Below, piece after piece: positions 15,924-24,621 of a stretch of 64,000 bases of DNA. Each line of letters opens with the position of its first letter. The stretch's first letter is position 1. The position numbers were made by a program, and so were the translations under genes. The stretch is taken from NCBI GenBank assembly GCA_020635725.1, contig JACJZF010000006.1, forward strand, positions 150,577-214,576, written 5' to 3'. The DNA comes from Flavobacteriales bacterium. GTDB lineage: Bacteria > Bacteroidota > Bacteroidia > Flavobacteriales_F > PHOS-HE28. Below the pieces are notes generated by a model. The model was not told the origin of the DNA. It ran no database searches and was given only the letters and a program-made list of their open reading frames with translations.

Positions 15924-18605
15924 CTACTGGATCACAAATCGCGCCGGCTGTTGCTGCGCGCCGTGTGGAAGGGTTACCGCCAGAGCGTAGTAGCCGGGCT
16001 CAAGGCCCTTGAGCGGCAGCGAGACACGCTGCGTGCCCTCGCCGAGCTGCTGCGACTCGGAGAGGACGAGCCGGCCGCTGGCATCCAGCACATCGAAGCG
16101 CGCCACTCCTTCCTGTTGCACGGACAATTCGACGTTGATCTCCGTGGAAGCCGGATTCGGATAGGGCGCGGATGACCCGTTGAGCGCATGCATCACACGC
16201 ACGACATCGCTGGTGCGCTCGCTGCCATCGGCATCGATCATGCGCACGCGGTAGTGGTTCAGGCCGGCCAGGGGCGAGGCATCGACGAACGAATAGGCCA
16301 ACGAGGTCTGCGACCAACCGGCCGCCGGCAGTTCGCCGATGTCGCGGAACGAGCCGTCATCCTCGAAGCGTTCTACCACGAAGCGCTGGCTGTTGCTCTC
16401 GCTCACGGTCACCCAATCGAGCCGGATTCCATCGGGCTCCGAGGTGCCATCGAGGCTCACGAGTTCAACCGGCAGCATGCAGTCGAGGCTGGCGCCGTTG
16501 GTGAGCTGCCAGGTGAGCGAGAAGGCCAGGCCGCTGCGCGAATAGTTGCTGATGTAGAGCAGGTAGTGCTCGCCCGTGCTCACGTTGATCCGGTTCGACC
16601 AGCGACTGCCGAAGGCGCCTTCGGAATCATTCGAGCCGGAGGAGGACAGACCGGTGTTGCCCGTTGTGCCGCTGTAGTTGCAGCGCAGCGGAGCCTGGGT
16701 CGGCGGGCAGCTCAACGAGGAGAAGGGGCCCCAAACCGCGAAGTCGTAATCGTCGCTACTGTTGGTGGGGGCGATGGTGAAGCCGACCGTGCCCGCGCTG
16801 CTGGGCGAGAAGCTGTACCAGGTCCCCTGGCGTTCGTTGGAGCCAAGGCAGCCCCTGCTGTACACGTTGAGGTCGGCGGTTAGGCCGGTGTTGTTCGGGT
16901 TGTCGTTGATCTGCTGCGCGCTGCAGATCTGGGTTCTTCCGTAGCAGTCGCTGGCCGATGCCGGGGGCGACTGGCAGGTGGCCGTAGCGGCGTAGCGCAA
17001 GCCGGTGCCCGGTGTGGGCCCATCGGAATAGAGCGGGCCATAGGCGAGCTGAAGCACGTATCGGATCTCGCTCTGGCCACCGCCCACCGCGGAGTACGAG
17101 AGCTGCACGATGCTCCCCGTGGTGACGCTGATGTAGGCGGTCTCTTCATCGCCGTTGGTCAGCGTGTAGCTCACCGGGCTTCCCGCGCCCACTTGTATGC
17201 TCACGCTGCTGCCGTTCCAGCCATCGCCCTGCGAGTCGTACATGCGCAGCACATACACGCAGTTGCCGCCGGCGGGAGCCGTGTTGGCGCACAGGTTGAA
17301 GGTGCCGCTGCCGCCGCCATTCGCCCACATGCGCACGTAATAGGTCTGCCCGGCAACGATGTCGAGGGGCGTGAGGGTGATGAAGGGCATGTTGCCGGGA
17401 CCGCTGGTATTGTCGCAGCTGATCAAGGTGAAGCTTCCGTTGCAGGCCGTGGCGCTGTAAACGGCCATGCCCATGTTGCTGAGGGTGCCTGCGGTGGTCC
17501 GCAAGGTGACTAGGGCCGAGCTCGGCGCGGTGAAGCTGAACCAGACGTCCTGGCCACCGTATCCGCCACAGCCCGGATCAGGGATGCTCGTGGCCGAGGA
17601 GACAGCGGTGGAATAGCTCGTGAAGGAGCAGGTGGTGCCCAAGGAGAGGCTGATGGCCCCGCAGGGTTCATCATTCACCGGAGGGGTGGCCACGCATATG
17701 GTGAAGGTTCCGGTGCTGCCATTGTACCCCCAGATGCGGACGTAGTAGGTCTGACCCGGCGTGAGCCCTGATCGCGTGATGGCGCTCATGTAGCTCGGAC
17801 CATCGTCGTCGTCGCATTCGATCAGCGTGAAGGTGCCGCCGCAGGCCGTGGCGCTGTACAACGCGATGCCCGAGTCGGTGAGACTGCCCGCGGCGGTCTC
17901 GATGGTCACGGTGCCGCCCGCTGGCGCGGTGAAGCTGTACCATACATCGCTGCCGCTGTAGTTCGCGCAGCCCGGAGCAGGAGGCCCAGAGGTGTCTGTG
18001 GCGTTGGCATTCGTGCCGTTCGTTGGCGTGCAGCTCGCGTTGCCCACGGTGAGGCTCGTGGCGCCGCAGGGGTCATCGTTGCTCGGGGGCGGCGGCACGG
18101 ACCAGATGCACAGACGGCCATCCATGGAGCTGCTGGTGGCATAGCGCTGCACCCGGATCATGTAGTTGGTACCGATCGTGGTGGTCAGCGTGATGTTGGC
18201 GTTGGCGCCGTTGGAGCCCGCATCCACACAGGTTACATAGGAGAGGCTGCCGCATGCGCCGGTGTACACGTGCACGATGGCCCTATGGCTGTTGTCCGGG
18301 TTGAAGGTGATGTTGGTGGTGGTGCCGGTGGCGGTGAACCAGCCCCAGGCGTCGTCGTAGTTCCCGCTGTTGCAGCTGCCGCCGGCTGGCACCAGGAAAT
18401 TGGTGAAGCTGGTCGGTTTGTCGAAGGTGTCGTAATTGCACGATGTGCCCACGGGGTACTGGTTCCCTGCATTGTACCCGCAGCTATTCGTCGCCGTCTG
18501 AGCGATCGCGGCGAACGTGGCGAGGAACGCGGCCAACGCGAACGATGCGCGCTGGGGGAAGAGGAGGTGGTTGCTCTGCATCTGCCTTGGTGGTTCAGTG
18601 ATCAT
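15924..18605 (-). CDS. T9SS-secreted surface protein, partner of small protein C
   Basis: A protein of 893 residues. The signal region MQSNHLLFPQRASFALAAF ends near AIAQ (~37). It has an N-terminal CGYNAGNQYPVGTSCNYD module, two PPC-like units (NDDPCGATS ~174, NDEPCGAIS ~310) with DVWYSFTAP and YYVRIWGYNG strands, a YDSQGDGWNGSSV module (~450), a DYDFAVWGPF module (~555-710), an Fn3-like domain and a type A sorting domain (PYPNPASTEINVEL ... PARFVIQ). The ATG at 18605 overlaps the stop of the small protein gene as ATGA. An internal ATG at 18581, preceded by AAGG, would give a cleaner signal peptide, so the start is uncertain by eight codons. Surface display is inferred from the sorting domain. 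Confidence 0.87.
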   Translation of the reverse strand: MITEPPRQMQSNHLLFPQRASFALAAFLATFAAIAQTATNSCGYNAGNQYPVGTSCNYDTFDKPTSFTNFLVPAGGSCNSGNYDDAWGWFTATGTTTNITFNPDNSHRAIVHVYTGACGSLSYVTCVDAGSNGANANITLTTTIGTNYMIRVQRYATSSSMDGRLCIWSVPPPPSNDDPCGATSLTVGNASCTPTNGTNANATDTSGPPAPGCANYSGSDVWYSFTAPAGGTVTIETAAGSLTDSGIALYSATACGGTFTLIECDDDDGPSYMSAITRSGLTPGQTYYVRIWGYNGSTGTFTICVATPPVNDEPCGAISLSLGTTCSFTSYSTAVSSATSIPDPGCGGYGGQDVWFSFTAPSSALVTLRTTAGTLSNMGMAVYSATACNGSFTLISCDNTSGPGNMPFITLTPLDIVAGQTYYVRMWANGGGSGTFNLCANTAPAGGNCVYVLRMYDSQGDGWNGSSVSIQVGAGSPVSYTLTNGDEETAYISVTTGSIVQLSYSAVGGGQSEIRYVLQLAYGPLYSDGPTPGTGLRYAATATCQSPPASASDCYGRTQICSAQQINDNPNNTGLTADLNVYSRGCLGSNERQGTWYSFSPSSAGTVGFTIAPTNSSDDYDFAVWGPFSSLSCPPTQAPLRCNYSGTTGNTGLSSSGSNDSEGAFGSRWSNRINVSTGEHYLLYISNYSRSGLAFSLTWQLTNGASLDCMLPVELVSLDGTSEPDGIRLDWVTVSESNSQRFVVERFEDDGSFRDIGELPAAGWSQTSLAYSFVDASPLAGLNHYRVRMIDADGSERTSDVVRVMHALNGSSAPYPNPASTEINVELSVQQEGVARFDVLDASGRLVLSESQQLGEGTQRVSLPLKGLEPGYYALAVTLPHGAQQQPARFVIQ

Positions 18606-18943
18606 TCCTTCGGCTGCGATTGGTTATCGGAATCGGCCCAGCGCCGGCGCACCGTGAGGGATACGCCGTTCTGGGCTCCCAGAGCCACCACATCCTGCGG
18701 GTCGATCGGCCGGTAGGCCAGCACCTTCATGAGCCGCGCCTCGCGGTCGATGCTCACGTGCATCTCCGGCTCCAAGCCGGTGATCTGCTCCACCAGGGTC
18801 TTCTCCTGGTAAGCGCTTAGGTCGCTATCGAGTACGAATTGGAAGCGATGCTCGCCGCGTATGGCCTCTTGGGGCTTTTGGGCCGAAAGCGCGCCCGGAA
18901 AGAGCAGGAGCACCAGGAAGGACAGCCGTTGGAGAAGATGCAT
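18602..18943 (-). CDS. Small secreted protein, first partner of a two-gene surface module (copy C)
   Basis: A protein of 113 residues with a signal peptide (MHLLQRLSFLVLLLFPGALS, cleavage after AQ). The mature part reads HRFQFVLDSDLSAYQEKTL, VEQITGLEPEMHVSIDRE, LMKVLAYRPIDPQDVV and ALGAQNGVSLTVRRR, a beta-alpha-beta-beta-alpha-beta pattern like the small proteins at 12505 and 15318. Shared points are I/V-x-x-L-(D/E)-P after the first helix and an A-L-x-x-x-G before the last strand. It lacks the Asp/Tyr/Trp-HP tail of the other two and is about 35 residues shorter. Its TGA overlaps the next ATG (ATGA). Identity to the others is low, so homology is inferred from position, size, signal peptide and pattern. 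Confidence 0.72.
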   Translation of the reverse strand: MHLLQRLSFLVLLLFPGALSAQKPQEAIRGEHRFQFVLDSDLSAYQEKTLVEQITGLEPEMHVSIDREARLMKVLAYRPIDPQDVVALGAQNGVSLTVRRRWADSDNQSQPKE

Positions 18944-19034
18944 GGCGGTTGCCGGAAAGGGAAATGAGACTTCCCGGCGACCGTTTCAACGGCTTCCGAT
19001 GAATGCGGGTTTCAGCCCGTCGAGCGAACAATTA

Positions 19035-20270
19035 TCAAGCACCGCCCACCAGTGCCTGCGGGGCGCTGGCAACGGCGCTGCGGCCCGGGTATGCGGCAAG
19101 CGCGTGGCGCAGGCATTCCACGGCCAACCGCAGCTGTCCCTGCTCCAGCACGTACGCCAGTCGCACCTGCTTGCGGCCGCTTTCGGGGTTGGCATAGAAG
19201 CCGGTAGCGGGGGCCATCATCACGGTGTGCCCGTCGTGCACGAAGTGCTCCAGCAACCATTGGCAGAAGGTGTCGCTGTCATCGATGGGCAGCTCGGCCA
19301 CGCAGTAGAAGGCGCCCTTGGGCTTGGGGCAGGTGACACCGGCGATGCTGTTGAGACCGTCCACCAGGATATCGCGCCGCTGCACGTACTCACGCGTGAC
19401 ATCGTCGAAATAGCTCTGGGGGGTGCGCAGGGCCGCCTCCGAGGCGATCTGCCCGAAGGTGGGCGGGCTCAAGCGGGCCTGGGCGAATTTGAGCGCTGTG
19501 GCATAGAGCTCCGCGTTGCGGGTGATGAAGGCGCCGACGCGCGCGCCGCACATGCTGTAGCGCTTGCTCACGCTGTCGATCAGCACGGCATGCTGCTCGA
19601 GGCCATCGAGTTCCAGCGCGCTCACATGACGGGCGCCGTCGTAACAGAACTCGCGGTACACCTCATCGGCGAAGAGAAAGAGGTCGTGCTTGAGCACGAT
19701 GGCGCGCAGGGTCTCCAGCTCGGCACGGCTGTACAGGTAACCGGTGGGGTTGCCCGGATTGCAGATGAGGATGCCCTTGGTGCGCGGGGTGATCAGGGCC
19801 TCGAAGTCGGCGATGGCGGGCAGCGCGAAGCCGGTATCGATCGTGCAGCGCACGGGCACCACGGTGACCCCGGCGCTCACCGCGAAGCTGTTGTAGTTGG
19901 CGTAATACGGCTCGGGGATGATCACCTCGTCGCCCGGCTCGAAGCAGCTCATCATGCCGAAGAGCAGGGCCTCGCTGCCGCCGTTGGTGATGATGATCTG
20001 CTCGTGTGTGACCCGGATCCCGTGCCCCGCGTAGTAGTCCGCGAGTCCCTTCCGGTAGCTCTCATAGCCCGCGCTATGGCTGTACTCGATCACATCGCGG
20101 TCCAGGTGGCGGATGGCATCGAGCGCGACCTCCGGGGTGGCGATATCGGGCTGCCCGATGTTGAGGTGGATCACCTGCGTGCCGCGCTTCTTGGCGGCCT
20201 CGGCGAAGGGCACGAGCTTGCGGATGGGCGAGGGGGGCATCAGGCGGCCCTTGGTGGAGATGGCAGGCAT
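19035..20270 (-). CDS. Pyridoxal-phosphate aminotransferase, class I/II
   Basis: A protein of 411 residues, family length. Motifs: HLNIGQPDIATP (substrate loop), EYSHSAGYESYRKGLADYY, ITNGGSEALLFGM (cofactor phosphate), ICNPGNPTGYLYS, FADEVYREFCYDG, SVSKRYSMCGARVGAFI with the Schiff-base Lys, and KPKGAFYCVAELP. The typical W/F pairing and the YSHSAGY region resemble Bacteroidota aspartate aminotransferases. The substrate cannot be fixed, and a second paralog lies at 363-1541. ATG 20270 (MPAISTKGRLMPPSP) was chosen over the upstream start at 20309 because that one would run into the preceding terminator hairpin. The gene ends close to the stretch that may hold the promoter of small protein C. 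Confidence 0.9.
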   Translation of the reverse strand: MPAISTKGRLMPPSPIRKLVPFAEAAKKRGTQVIHLNIGQPDIATPEVALDAIRHLDRDVIEYSHSAGYESYRKGLADYYAGHGIRVTHEQIIITNGGSEALLFGMMSCFEPGDEVIIPEPYYANYNSFAVSAGVTVVPVRCTIDTGFALPAIADFEALITPRTKGILICNPGNPTGYLYSRAELETLRAIVLKHDLFLFADEVYREFCYDGARHVSALELDGLEQHAVLIDSVSKRYSMCGARVGAFITRNAELYATALKFAQARLSPPTFGQIASEAALRTPQSYFDDVTREYVQRRDILVDGLNSIAGVTCPKPKGAFYCVAELPIDDSDTFCQWLLEHFVHDGHTVMMAPATGFYANPESGRKQVRLAYVLEQGQLRLAVECLRHALAAYPGRSAVASAPQALVGGA

Positions 20271-20312
20271 GCGGGATGGATCGGTGCGCGAAGATCGCAT
20301 AACAGCCAAAGA

Positions 20313-20338
20313 GAAGGGCCTCCCTGCGGAGGCCCTTC
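20313..20338 (-). terminator. Intrinsic terminator of the DUF1573 gene pair
   Basis: An 11-bp perfect stem (GAAGGGCCTCC / GGAGGCCCTTC) with a CTGC loop, followed on the minus strand by TCTTT. It lies 22 bp after the stop at 20360 and about 40 bp before the aminotransferase start. Confidence 0.78.
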
Positions 20339-20359
20339 ACCTGTGTAAAGCCAGTGGGG

Positions 20360-20764
20360 TCATTCAACGGGCGCGGTGCCTTGCGGCGCCTGCCCTTCGA
20401 CCATGCCCTTGATCCGCACCACCTTCTCCGGCTCATTCGCCGCGTTGCTGGAGATGGTCACGCTCTTGTTGATCACGCCGGTTCGCTTCGTGTCGTACTT
20501 CACCGTGATGGTGCTTTTCTGACCGGGAGCGATGGGCGCCGTATCGCACTTGGGCACGGTGCAGCCGCAGGACCCTTTGCAATTGGTGATGATCAACGGG
20601 GCATCGCCCGTGTTAGTGACCGTGAAGGCGCACTCGCCATTGGCCCCTTGAGCGATGGTGCCGTAATCGTGCACCTGCTTATCCAGTTGGATCAAAGGGC
20701 CGCTCTGGGCCACCAGGGCGGTGGCGGTGAGAGCGAGCGCGAGCGTGGCGATGAGCTTGTTCAT
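20360..20764 (-). CDS. DUF1573 family secreted protein (copy 1)
   Basis: A protein of 134 residues. The signal peptide is MNKLIATLALALTATALVAQ. A single DUF1573 (immunoglobulin-like, ASPM/SPD-2/Hydin-related) domain follows: VHDYGTIAQGANGECAFTV, NTGDAPLIITNCKGSCGCTV, TITVKYDTKRTGVINKSVTI, ending VVRIKGMVEG. The Cys-Gly-Cys of the SCGC motif is conserved. The family is very common in Bacteroidota, exported to the periplasm or surface, and has no established function. It is the last of three tandem copies; the copy at 20793-21254 is 28 bp upstream and nearly the same in the domain. A terminator follows at 20313-20338. Confidence 0.9.
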   Translation of the reverse strand: MNKLIATLALALTATALVAQSGPLIQLDKQVHDYGTIAQGANGECAFTVTNTGDAPLIITNCKGSCGCTVPKCDTAPIAPGQKSTITVKYDTKRTGVINKSVTISSNAANEPEKVVRIKGMVEGQAPQGTAPVE

Positions 20765-20792
20765 GGGGTGGTGCTTGTGATCGGTGTGCCGA

Positions 20793-21254
20793 TCAATGCT
20801 TCTCGGTGGGGGCCATGGGGCTGGCCTCCTTCACGGGCGAGGCGGGCGAGGTCTCACCGGCCTCCACGGTGCCGCGGATCGTCACGATCTTGCTGGGGGC
20901 GTTGGTGGCGTTGCTGGTGATGGTCACGCTCTTGTTGATCGCGCCCACGCGGTTCGTGTCATACTTCACGGTGATGGTGCTCTTCGCGCCCGGCATGATG
21001 GGGGCGGTGTCGCACTTCGGCACGGTGCAGCCGCAGCTGCCTTGGCACTGGGTGATGATCAACGGGGCGTCGCCGGTGTTGGTGACGGTGAACTCGCAGG
21101 TGCCGTTGGCGCCTTTGGCGATGGTGCCGTAGTCGTGCGACTCCTTGTCAACGGAGATCATCGGGCCGGAGCCGCCAACGGGTTTGCCGGGGGATTGCGC
21201 CGTGGCGGTGAGCATGGCGAGGCCGAGGCCGAGCGAGAGGAAGAGCTTGTTCAT
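20793..21254 (-). CDS. DUF1573 family secreted protein (copy 2)
   Basis: A protein of 153 residues. Signal peptide MNKLFLSLGLGLAMLTATAQ, then a DUF1573 domain: SHDYGTIAKGANGTCEFTV, NTGDAPLIITQCQGSCGCTV, CDTAPIMPGAKSTITV, INKSVTITSNATNAPSKIV. A Pro/Ser/Ala-rich tail (ETSPASPVKEASPM) is absent from the copy at 20360. ATG 21254 was chosen because the signal peptide starts there; the longer frame to 21296 adds a Gln/Asn/His-rich leader that looks untranslated. It forms a two-gene operon with copy 1. The two are clearly a recent duplication, judged by near-identical domain cores. No function is known. Confidence 0.9.
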   Translation of the reverse strand: MNKLFLSLGLGLAMLTATAQSPGKPVGGSGPMISVDKESHDYGTIAKGANGTCEFTVTNTGDAPLIITQCQGSCGCTVPKCDTAPIMPGAKSTITVKYDTNRVGAINKSVTITSNATNAPSKIVTIRGTVEAGETSPASPVKEASPMAPTEKH

Positions 21255-21401
21255 GTGAATGTGGTTGGGTGTTGTGTTCTGTTGTTGGTACGTCAAAGTT
21301 CAGGGGCTCATCCGAGGCTTCCCCGCCCTTAACAGGACATTAACAGGGGGGCATCGGCAGGCGCCACGCGCTTTCAAGTCCCGTGCCGTTCAATCGCGGG
21401 C

Positions 21402-21830
21402 TCAGCGCTCCTGAGGAAGTTTCGGGTCCGGTGAGACCATGCCTTTGATGCGCAGCACCAGCACAGGCGAGTTCATCGCGTTGCAGGTCAGTGTCACACT
21501 CTTGGTGAATGCGCCCATCCGACGCGTGTCGTACTGCAGGCGCACGGTGCCCGAGCTCCCGGGAGGGACGGGTTCCTGATCCCATGCCGGCACCAGGCAG
21601 CCGCAGCTGCTCCTGACGCTTTCGATGATCAGCGGCGCATCGCCGGCATTCGTGAAGCGGAAGCTGCAGCGCCCATCGCCGCCAAAGGGTATGGTGCCGA
21701 AGTCGTGGAGCGTGGTATCGAACACGATCAAGGGACCTCGTGCTGGCGCTTCGATGCGTGCCGGAGGGCGTGTCAGGGTCATCATCAGCGTGCCTATGAT
21801 CGCTGCTGAGAAGAGTGGAACGGTGTTCAT
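21402..21830 (-). CDS. DUF1573 family protein (copy 3, divergent)
   Basis: A protein of 142 residues. A hydrophobic N-terminus (PLFSAAIIGTLMMTL) acts as signal peptide or anchor, then the DUF1573 core: LHDFGTIPFGGDGRCSFRF, NAGDAPLIIESVRSSCGCLV, VRLQYDTRRMGAFTKSVTL, VLVLRIKGMVSPDPK. The CGC motif is kept, but divergence from the other two copies is considerable (SCGCLVPAWDQ instead of SCGCTVPKCDT, so one conserved Cys is lost). It is 147 bp upstream of copy 2. A TAGTGTTG box ends 4 nt before the ATG, which suggests a separate, possibly leaderless transcript. Confidence 0.87.
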   Translation of the reverse strand: MNTVPLFSAAIIGTLMMTLTRPPARIEAPARGPLIVFDTTLHDFGTIPFGGDGRCSFRFTNAGDAPLIIESVRSSCGCLVPAWDQEPVPPGSSGTVRLQYDTRRMGAFTKSVTLTCNAMNSPVLVLRIKGMVSPDPKLPQER

Positions 21831-21834
21831 GGCG

Positions 21835-21842
21835 CAACACTA
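21835..21842 (-). promoter_or_regulatory. -7 box TAGTGTTG, 4 nt before a start codon
   Basis: Minus-strand TAGTGTTG (one mismatch to TAnnTTTG) ends 4 nt before ATG 21830, placing the likely transcription start at the start codon. Confidence 0.42.
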
Positions 21843-21944
21843 GCGCGCGCCGCCGGTGATGCGCGGGATCTAACAGATCATTGACGCTTCCGATGCTACT
21901 GATGCCACCCGATCGGATCGCCCAAGGCCAACAGCGGCGCCACC

Positions 21945-21952
21945 TACCTTCG
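21945..21952 (+). promoter_or_regulatory. valS: -7 box TACCTTCG upstream of valS
   Basis: TACCTTCG on the plus strand lies 39 nt before ATG 21992, so this gene would carry an ordinary short 5' untranslated region, unlike the leaderless group. Confidence 0.5.
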
Positions 21953-21991
21953 CGATCCGAAATCGGGGCCGTTGCCCCGCCGAGCGAAACC

Positions 21992-24616
21992 ATGGAGATC
22001 CCCAAGCGATTCGAGCCCAAGGAGGCCGAGGAGAAGTGGTACAGGCACTGGATGGAGACGGGCTACTTCCGCAGTGTGCCCGATGAGCGGGAACCCTACA
22101 CCGTGGTGATCCCCCCGCCGAACGTGACCGGCGTGTTGCACATGGGTCACATGCTCAACAACACGATCCAGGATGTGCTCGTTCGGCGCGCGCGCATGCA
22201 GGGCAAGAACGCCTGCTGGGTGCCCGGTACGGATCATGCGAGCATCGCCACCGAAGCCAAGGTGGTGCGGTTGCTCGGAGAACAGGGCATTAAGAAGAGC
22301 GCCATCGGTCGGGAGGAGTTCCTGAAGCACGCCTTCGCTTGGAAAGAGAAGTATGGCGGTGTGATCCTGGAGCAACTGAAGAAGCTCGGCGCCAGCTGCG
22401 ATTGGGAGCGGACACGCTTCACCATGGAGCCCGACCTGAGCGATGCGGTCATCGATGTCTTCATCGACCTGCACAAGAAAGGCCTGGTGTACCGCGGCCT
22501 GCGCATGGTGAACTGGGACCCCGTCGCCCTCACGGCCGTGAGCGACGAAGAGGTCATCCACAAGGAAGTGAACTCGAAGCTGTACTACCTGCGGTACGCT
22601 GTTGAGGGTGCACTAGATGAATGGGTCACCATCGCCACCACGCGTCCCGAGACCATCCTGGGCGATACCGCGGTGGCCGTGCATCCCGAAGATGAACGGT
22701 ATACGCACTTGAAGGGCAAGCGCGTGCTCGTGCCGCTGATCGGTCGCAGCATCCCGGTGATCTTCGATGCGTACGTGGAGCGCGAGTTCGGAACCGGCGC
22801 CTTGAAGGTGACGCCCGCGCACGACGTGAATGACTACGAACTGGGCAAGAAGCACCAGCTGGAGACCATCGACATCCTGGAGCCGAACGGCACGCTGAGC
22901 CCGGCCGCACAACTGTACATAGGCGAGGACCGCTTCGTGGTGCGCAAGAAGATCGCGAAGCAACTGGAAGCCGAAGGCTACCTGGTGAAGACCGAGGACA
23001 TCGTGAACAAGGTGGGCACCAGCGAGCGCACCGATGCCGTGATCGAGCCGCGCCTGAGCCTGCAGTGGTTCGTGAAGATGAGCGAGCTCGCGAAGCCCGC
23101 GCTCGAGGTGGTGAAGGACGGCCGCGTGAAGCTCCATCCGCAGAAGTTCGTGAACACCTACACGTACTGGATGGAGAACGTGCGCGACTGGTGCATCAGT
23201 CGCCAGCTCTGGTGGGGGCAGCGGATCCCAGCCTGGTACAACGATGCCGGTGACGCGGCCGTGTGCCGCACTGAGGCCGAGGCCATCGCGCAGTTCAAGG
23301 CAGCGGGCCAGAGCACGAACGGCATCCATCAGGATGAGGATGTGGTGGACACCTGGTTCAGCAGCTGGCTGTGGCCGATCAGCGTGTTCGATGGCTTCAA
23401 GGACCCGGACAACGCGGACATCAAGTACTACTACCCGACGAACGATCTGGTGACCGCGCCGGAGATCCTCTTCTTCTGGGTGGCGCGCATGATCATGGCG
23501 GGCATGGAGTACCGTGACGAGGTGCCCTTCAAGAACGTGTACCTCACGGGCATCGTGCGTGACAAGATCGGCCGCAAGATGAGCAAGAGCCTGGGCAACA
23601 GCCCCGATCCGCTGGACCTCATCGCCAAGTACGGAGCCGATGGTGTGCGCGTAGGCATGCTGCTCACCTCACCCGCTGGCAACGACCTGCCCTACGACGA
23701 TTCGTTGTGCGAGCAGGGCCGCAACTTCAGCAACAAGATCTGGAACGCGTTCCGCTTAGTGAAGGGCTGGACGGTCGCGCAGCAGGAACAACCTGCGGGC
23801 CATGCCGCCGCCGTGGCCTGGATGCGCAGCCGCGTGGATCGCACCACTGCCGAGCTCGATGGCTTGTACGACCAGTTCCGCATCAGCGAGGCGCTGATGA
23901 CCACGTACAAGCTGATCTGGGACGACCTCTGCAGCTGGTACCTCGAGAGCATCAAGCCGGCGTACGCTGAAGGCGCCTCGCAGCCGATCGATGCCGCGAC
24001 TTACGAGGCGACCATTGGTCTCTTCGAGGATGTTCTGTGCTTGCTCCATCCGTACATGCCCTTCCTCACCGAGGACTTGTGGCACCACTTGCGCGAGCGG
24101 AAGGAAGGCGAGGACATCATCGTGGCGGCATGGCCGAAGGGCGGGGCCGGTGATGCGAAACTCGAGGCCGAGGTGCAGCACGCCTTCGACCTGGTGAGCG
24201 CGGTGCGTGCGGTTCGGAATGAGCGTGGCCTGTCGCCGAAAGAGCCGCTGCAAGTGGGTCCATCGGGTAGTACACCGTTGAGCGCGGCATCGGCCGCTTT
24301 GGTGGACAAACTGGCCAATACCGGCGCTTTGGCCGGTTCTTTTGGGTCCATCCCGGCGGGTGCCACGGCTGTATTCTCCGGGGCTACTGAATACGCCGTG
24401 CTGTTGCCGCAGATGGATGCCGCCGCTGAAGCGAAGAAGGCCGAGGAGGAGCTGACCTACCTGCGCGGTTTCCTATCCAGCGTGGAGAAGAAGCTGGGCA
24501 ATGAACGCTTCGTCAGTGGCGCGCCGCCGCAGGTGCTGGAGAACGAACGCAAGAAGAAGGCCGACGCTGAGGCCAAGATCAAGGCGCTTGAGGAGCGGCT
24601 GGCGGTGCTGAGGTGA
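21992..24616 (+). CDS. valS: Valine--tRNA ligase
   Basis: A protein of 874 residues, the expected length. It charges tRNA-Val in the cytoplasm. The class I signature HMGH is at residues 50-53 in PPPNVTGVLHMGHMLNN, and KMSKS at 529-533 in GRKMSKSLGNSPDPLDLI. The editing (CP1) region carries WVTIATTRPETILGDTAVAV and GTGALKVTPAHDVNDYELG. A C-terminal coiled coil (about 800-874, EEELTYLRGFLSSVEKKLGN) is the tRNA-binding arm of bacterial ValRS. ATG 21992 was chosen because MEIPKRFEPKEAEEKWYRHW is the conserved start; the frame remains open upstream to 21881 but crosses the promoter box. The gene converges on the surface protein gene ending at 24622, leaving only 5 bp between stops and no visible terminator. 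Confidence 0.97.
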   Translation: MEIPKRFEPKEAEEKWYRHWMETGYFRSVPDEREPYTVVIPPPNVTGVLHMGHMLNNTIQDVLVRRARMQGKNACWVPGTDHASIATEAKVVRLLGEQGIKKSAIGREEFLKHAFAWKEKYGGVILEQLKKLGASCDWERTRFTMEPDLSDAVIDVFIDLHKKGLVYRGLRMVNWDPVALTAVSDEEVIHKEVNSKLYYLRYAVEGALDEWVTIATTRPETILGDTAVAVHPEDERYTHLKGKRVLVPLIGRSIPVIFDAYVEREFGTGALKVTPAHDVNDYELGKKHQLETIDILEPNGTLSPAAQLYIGEDRFVVRKKIAKQLEAEGYLVKTEDIVNKVGTSERTDAVIEPRLSLQWFVKMSELAKPALEVVKDGRVKLHPQKFVNTYTYWMENVRDWCISRQLWWGQRIPAWYNDAGDAAVCRTEAEAIAQFKAAGQSTNGIHQDEDVVDTWFSSWLWPISVFDGFKDPDNADIKYYYPTNDLVTAPEILFFWVARMIMAGMEYRDEVPFKNVYLTGIVRDKIGRKMSKSLGNSPDPLDLIAKYGADGVRVGMLLTSPAGNDLPYDDSLCEQGRNFSNKIWNAFRLVKGWTVAQQEQPAGHAAAVAWMRSRVDRTTAELDGLYDQFRISEALMTTYKLIWDDLCSWYLESIKPAYAEGASQPIDAATYEATIGLFEDVLCLLHPYMPFLTEDLWHHLRERKEGEDIIVAAWPKGGAGDAKLEAEVQHAFDLVSAVRAVRNERGLSPKEPLQVGPSGSTPLSAASAALVDKLANTGALAGSFGSIPAGATAVFSGATEYAVLLPQMDAAAEAKKAEEELTYLRGFLSSVEKKLGNERFVSGAPPQVLENERKKKADAEAKIKALEERLAVLR

Positions 24617-24621
24617 AGGCA

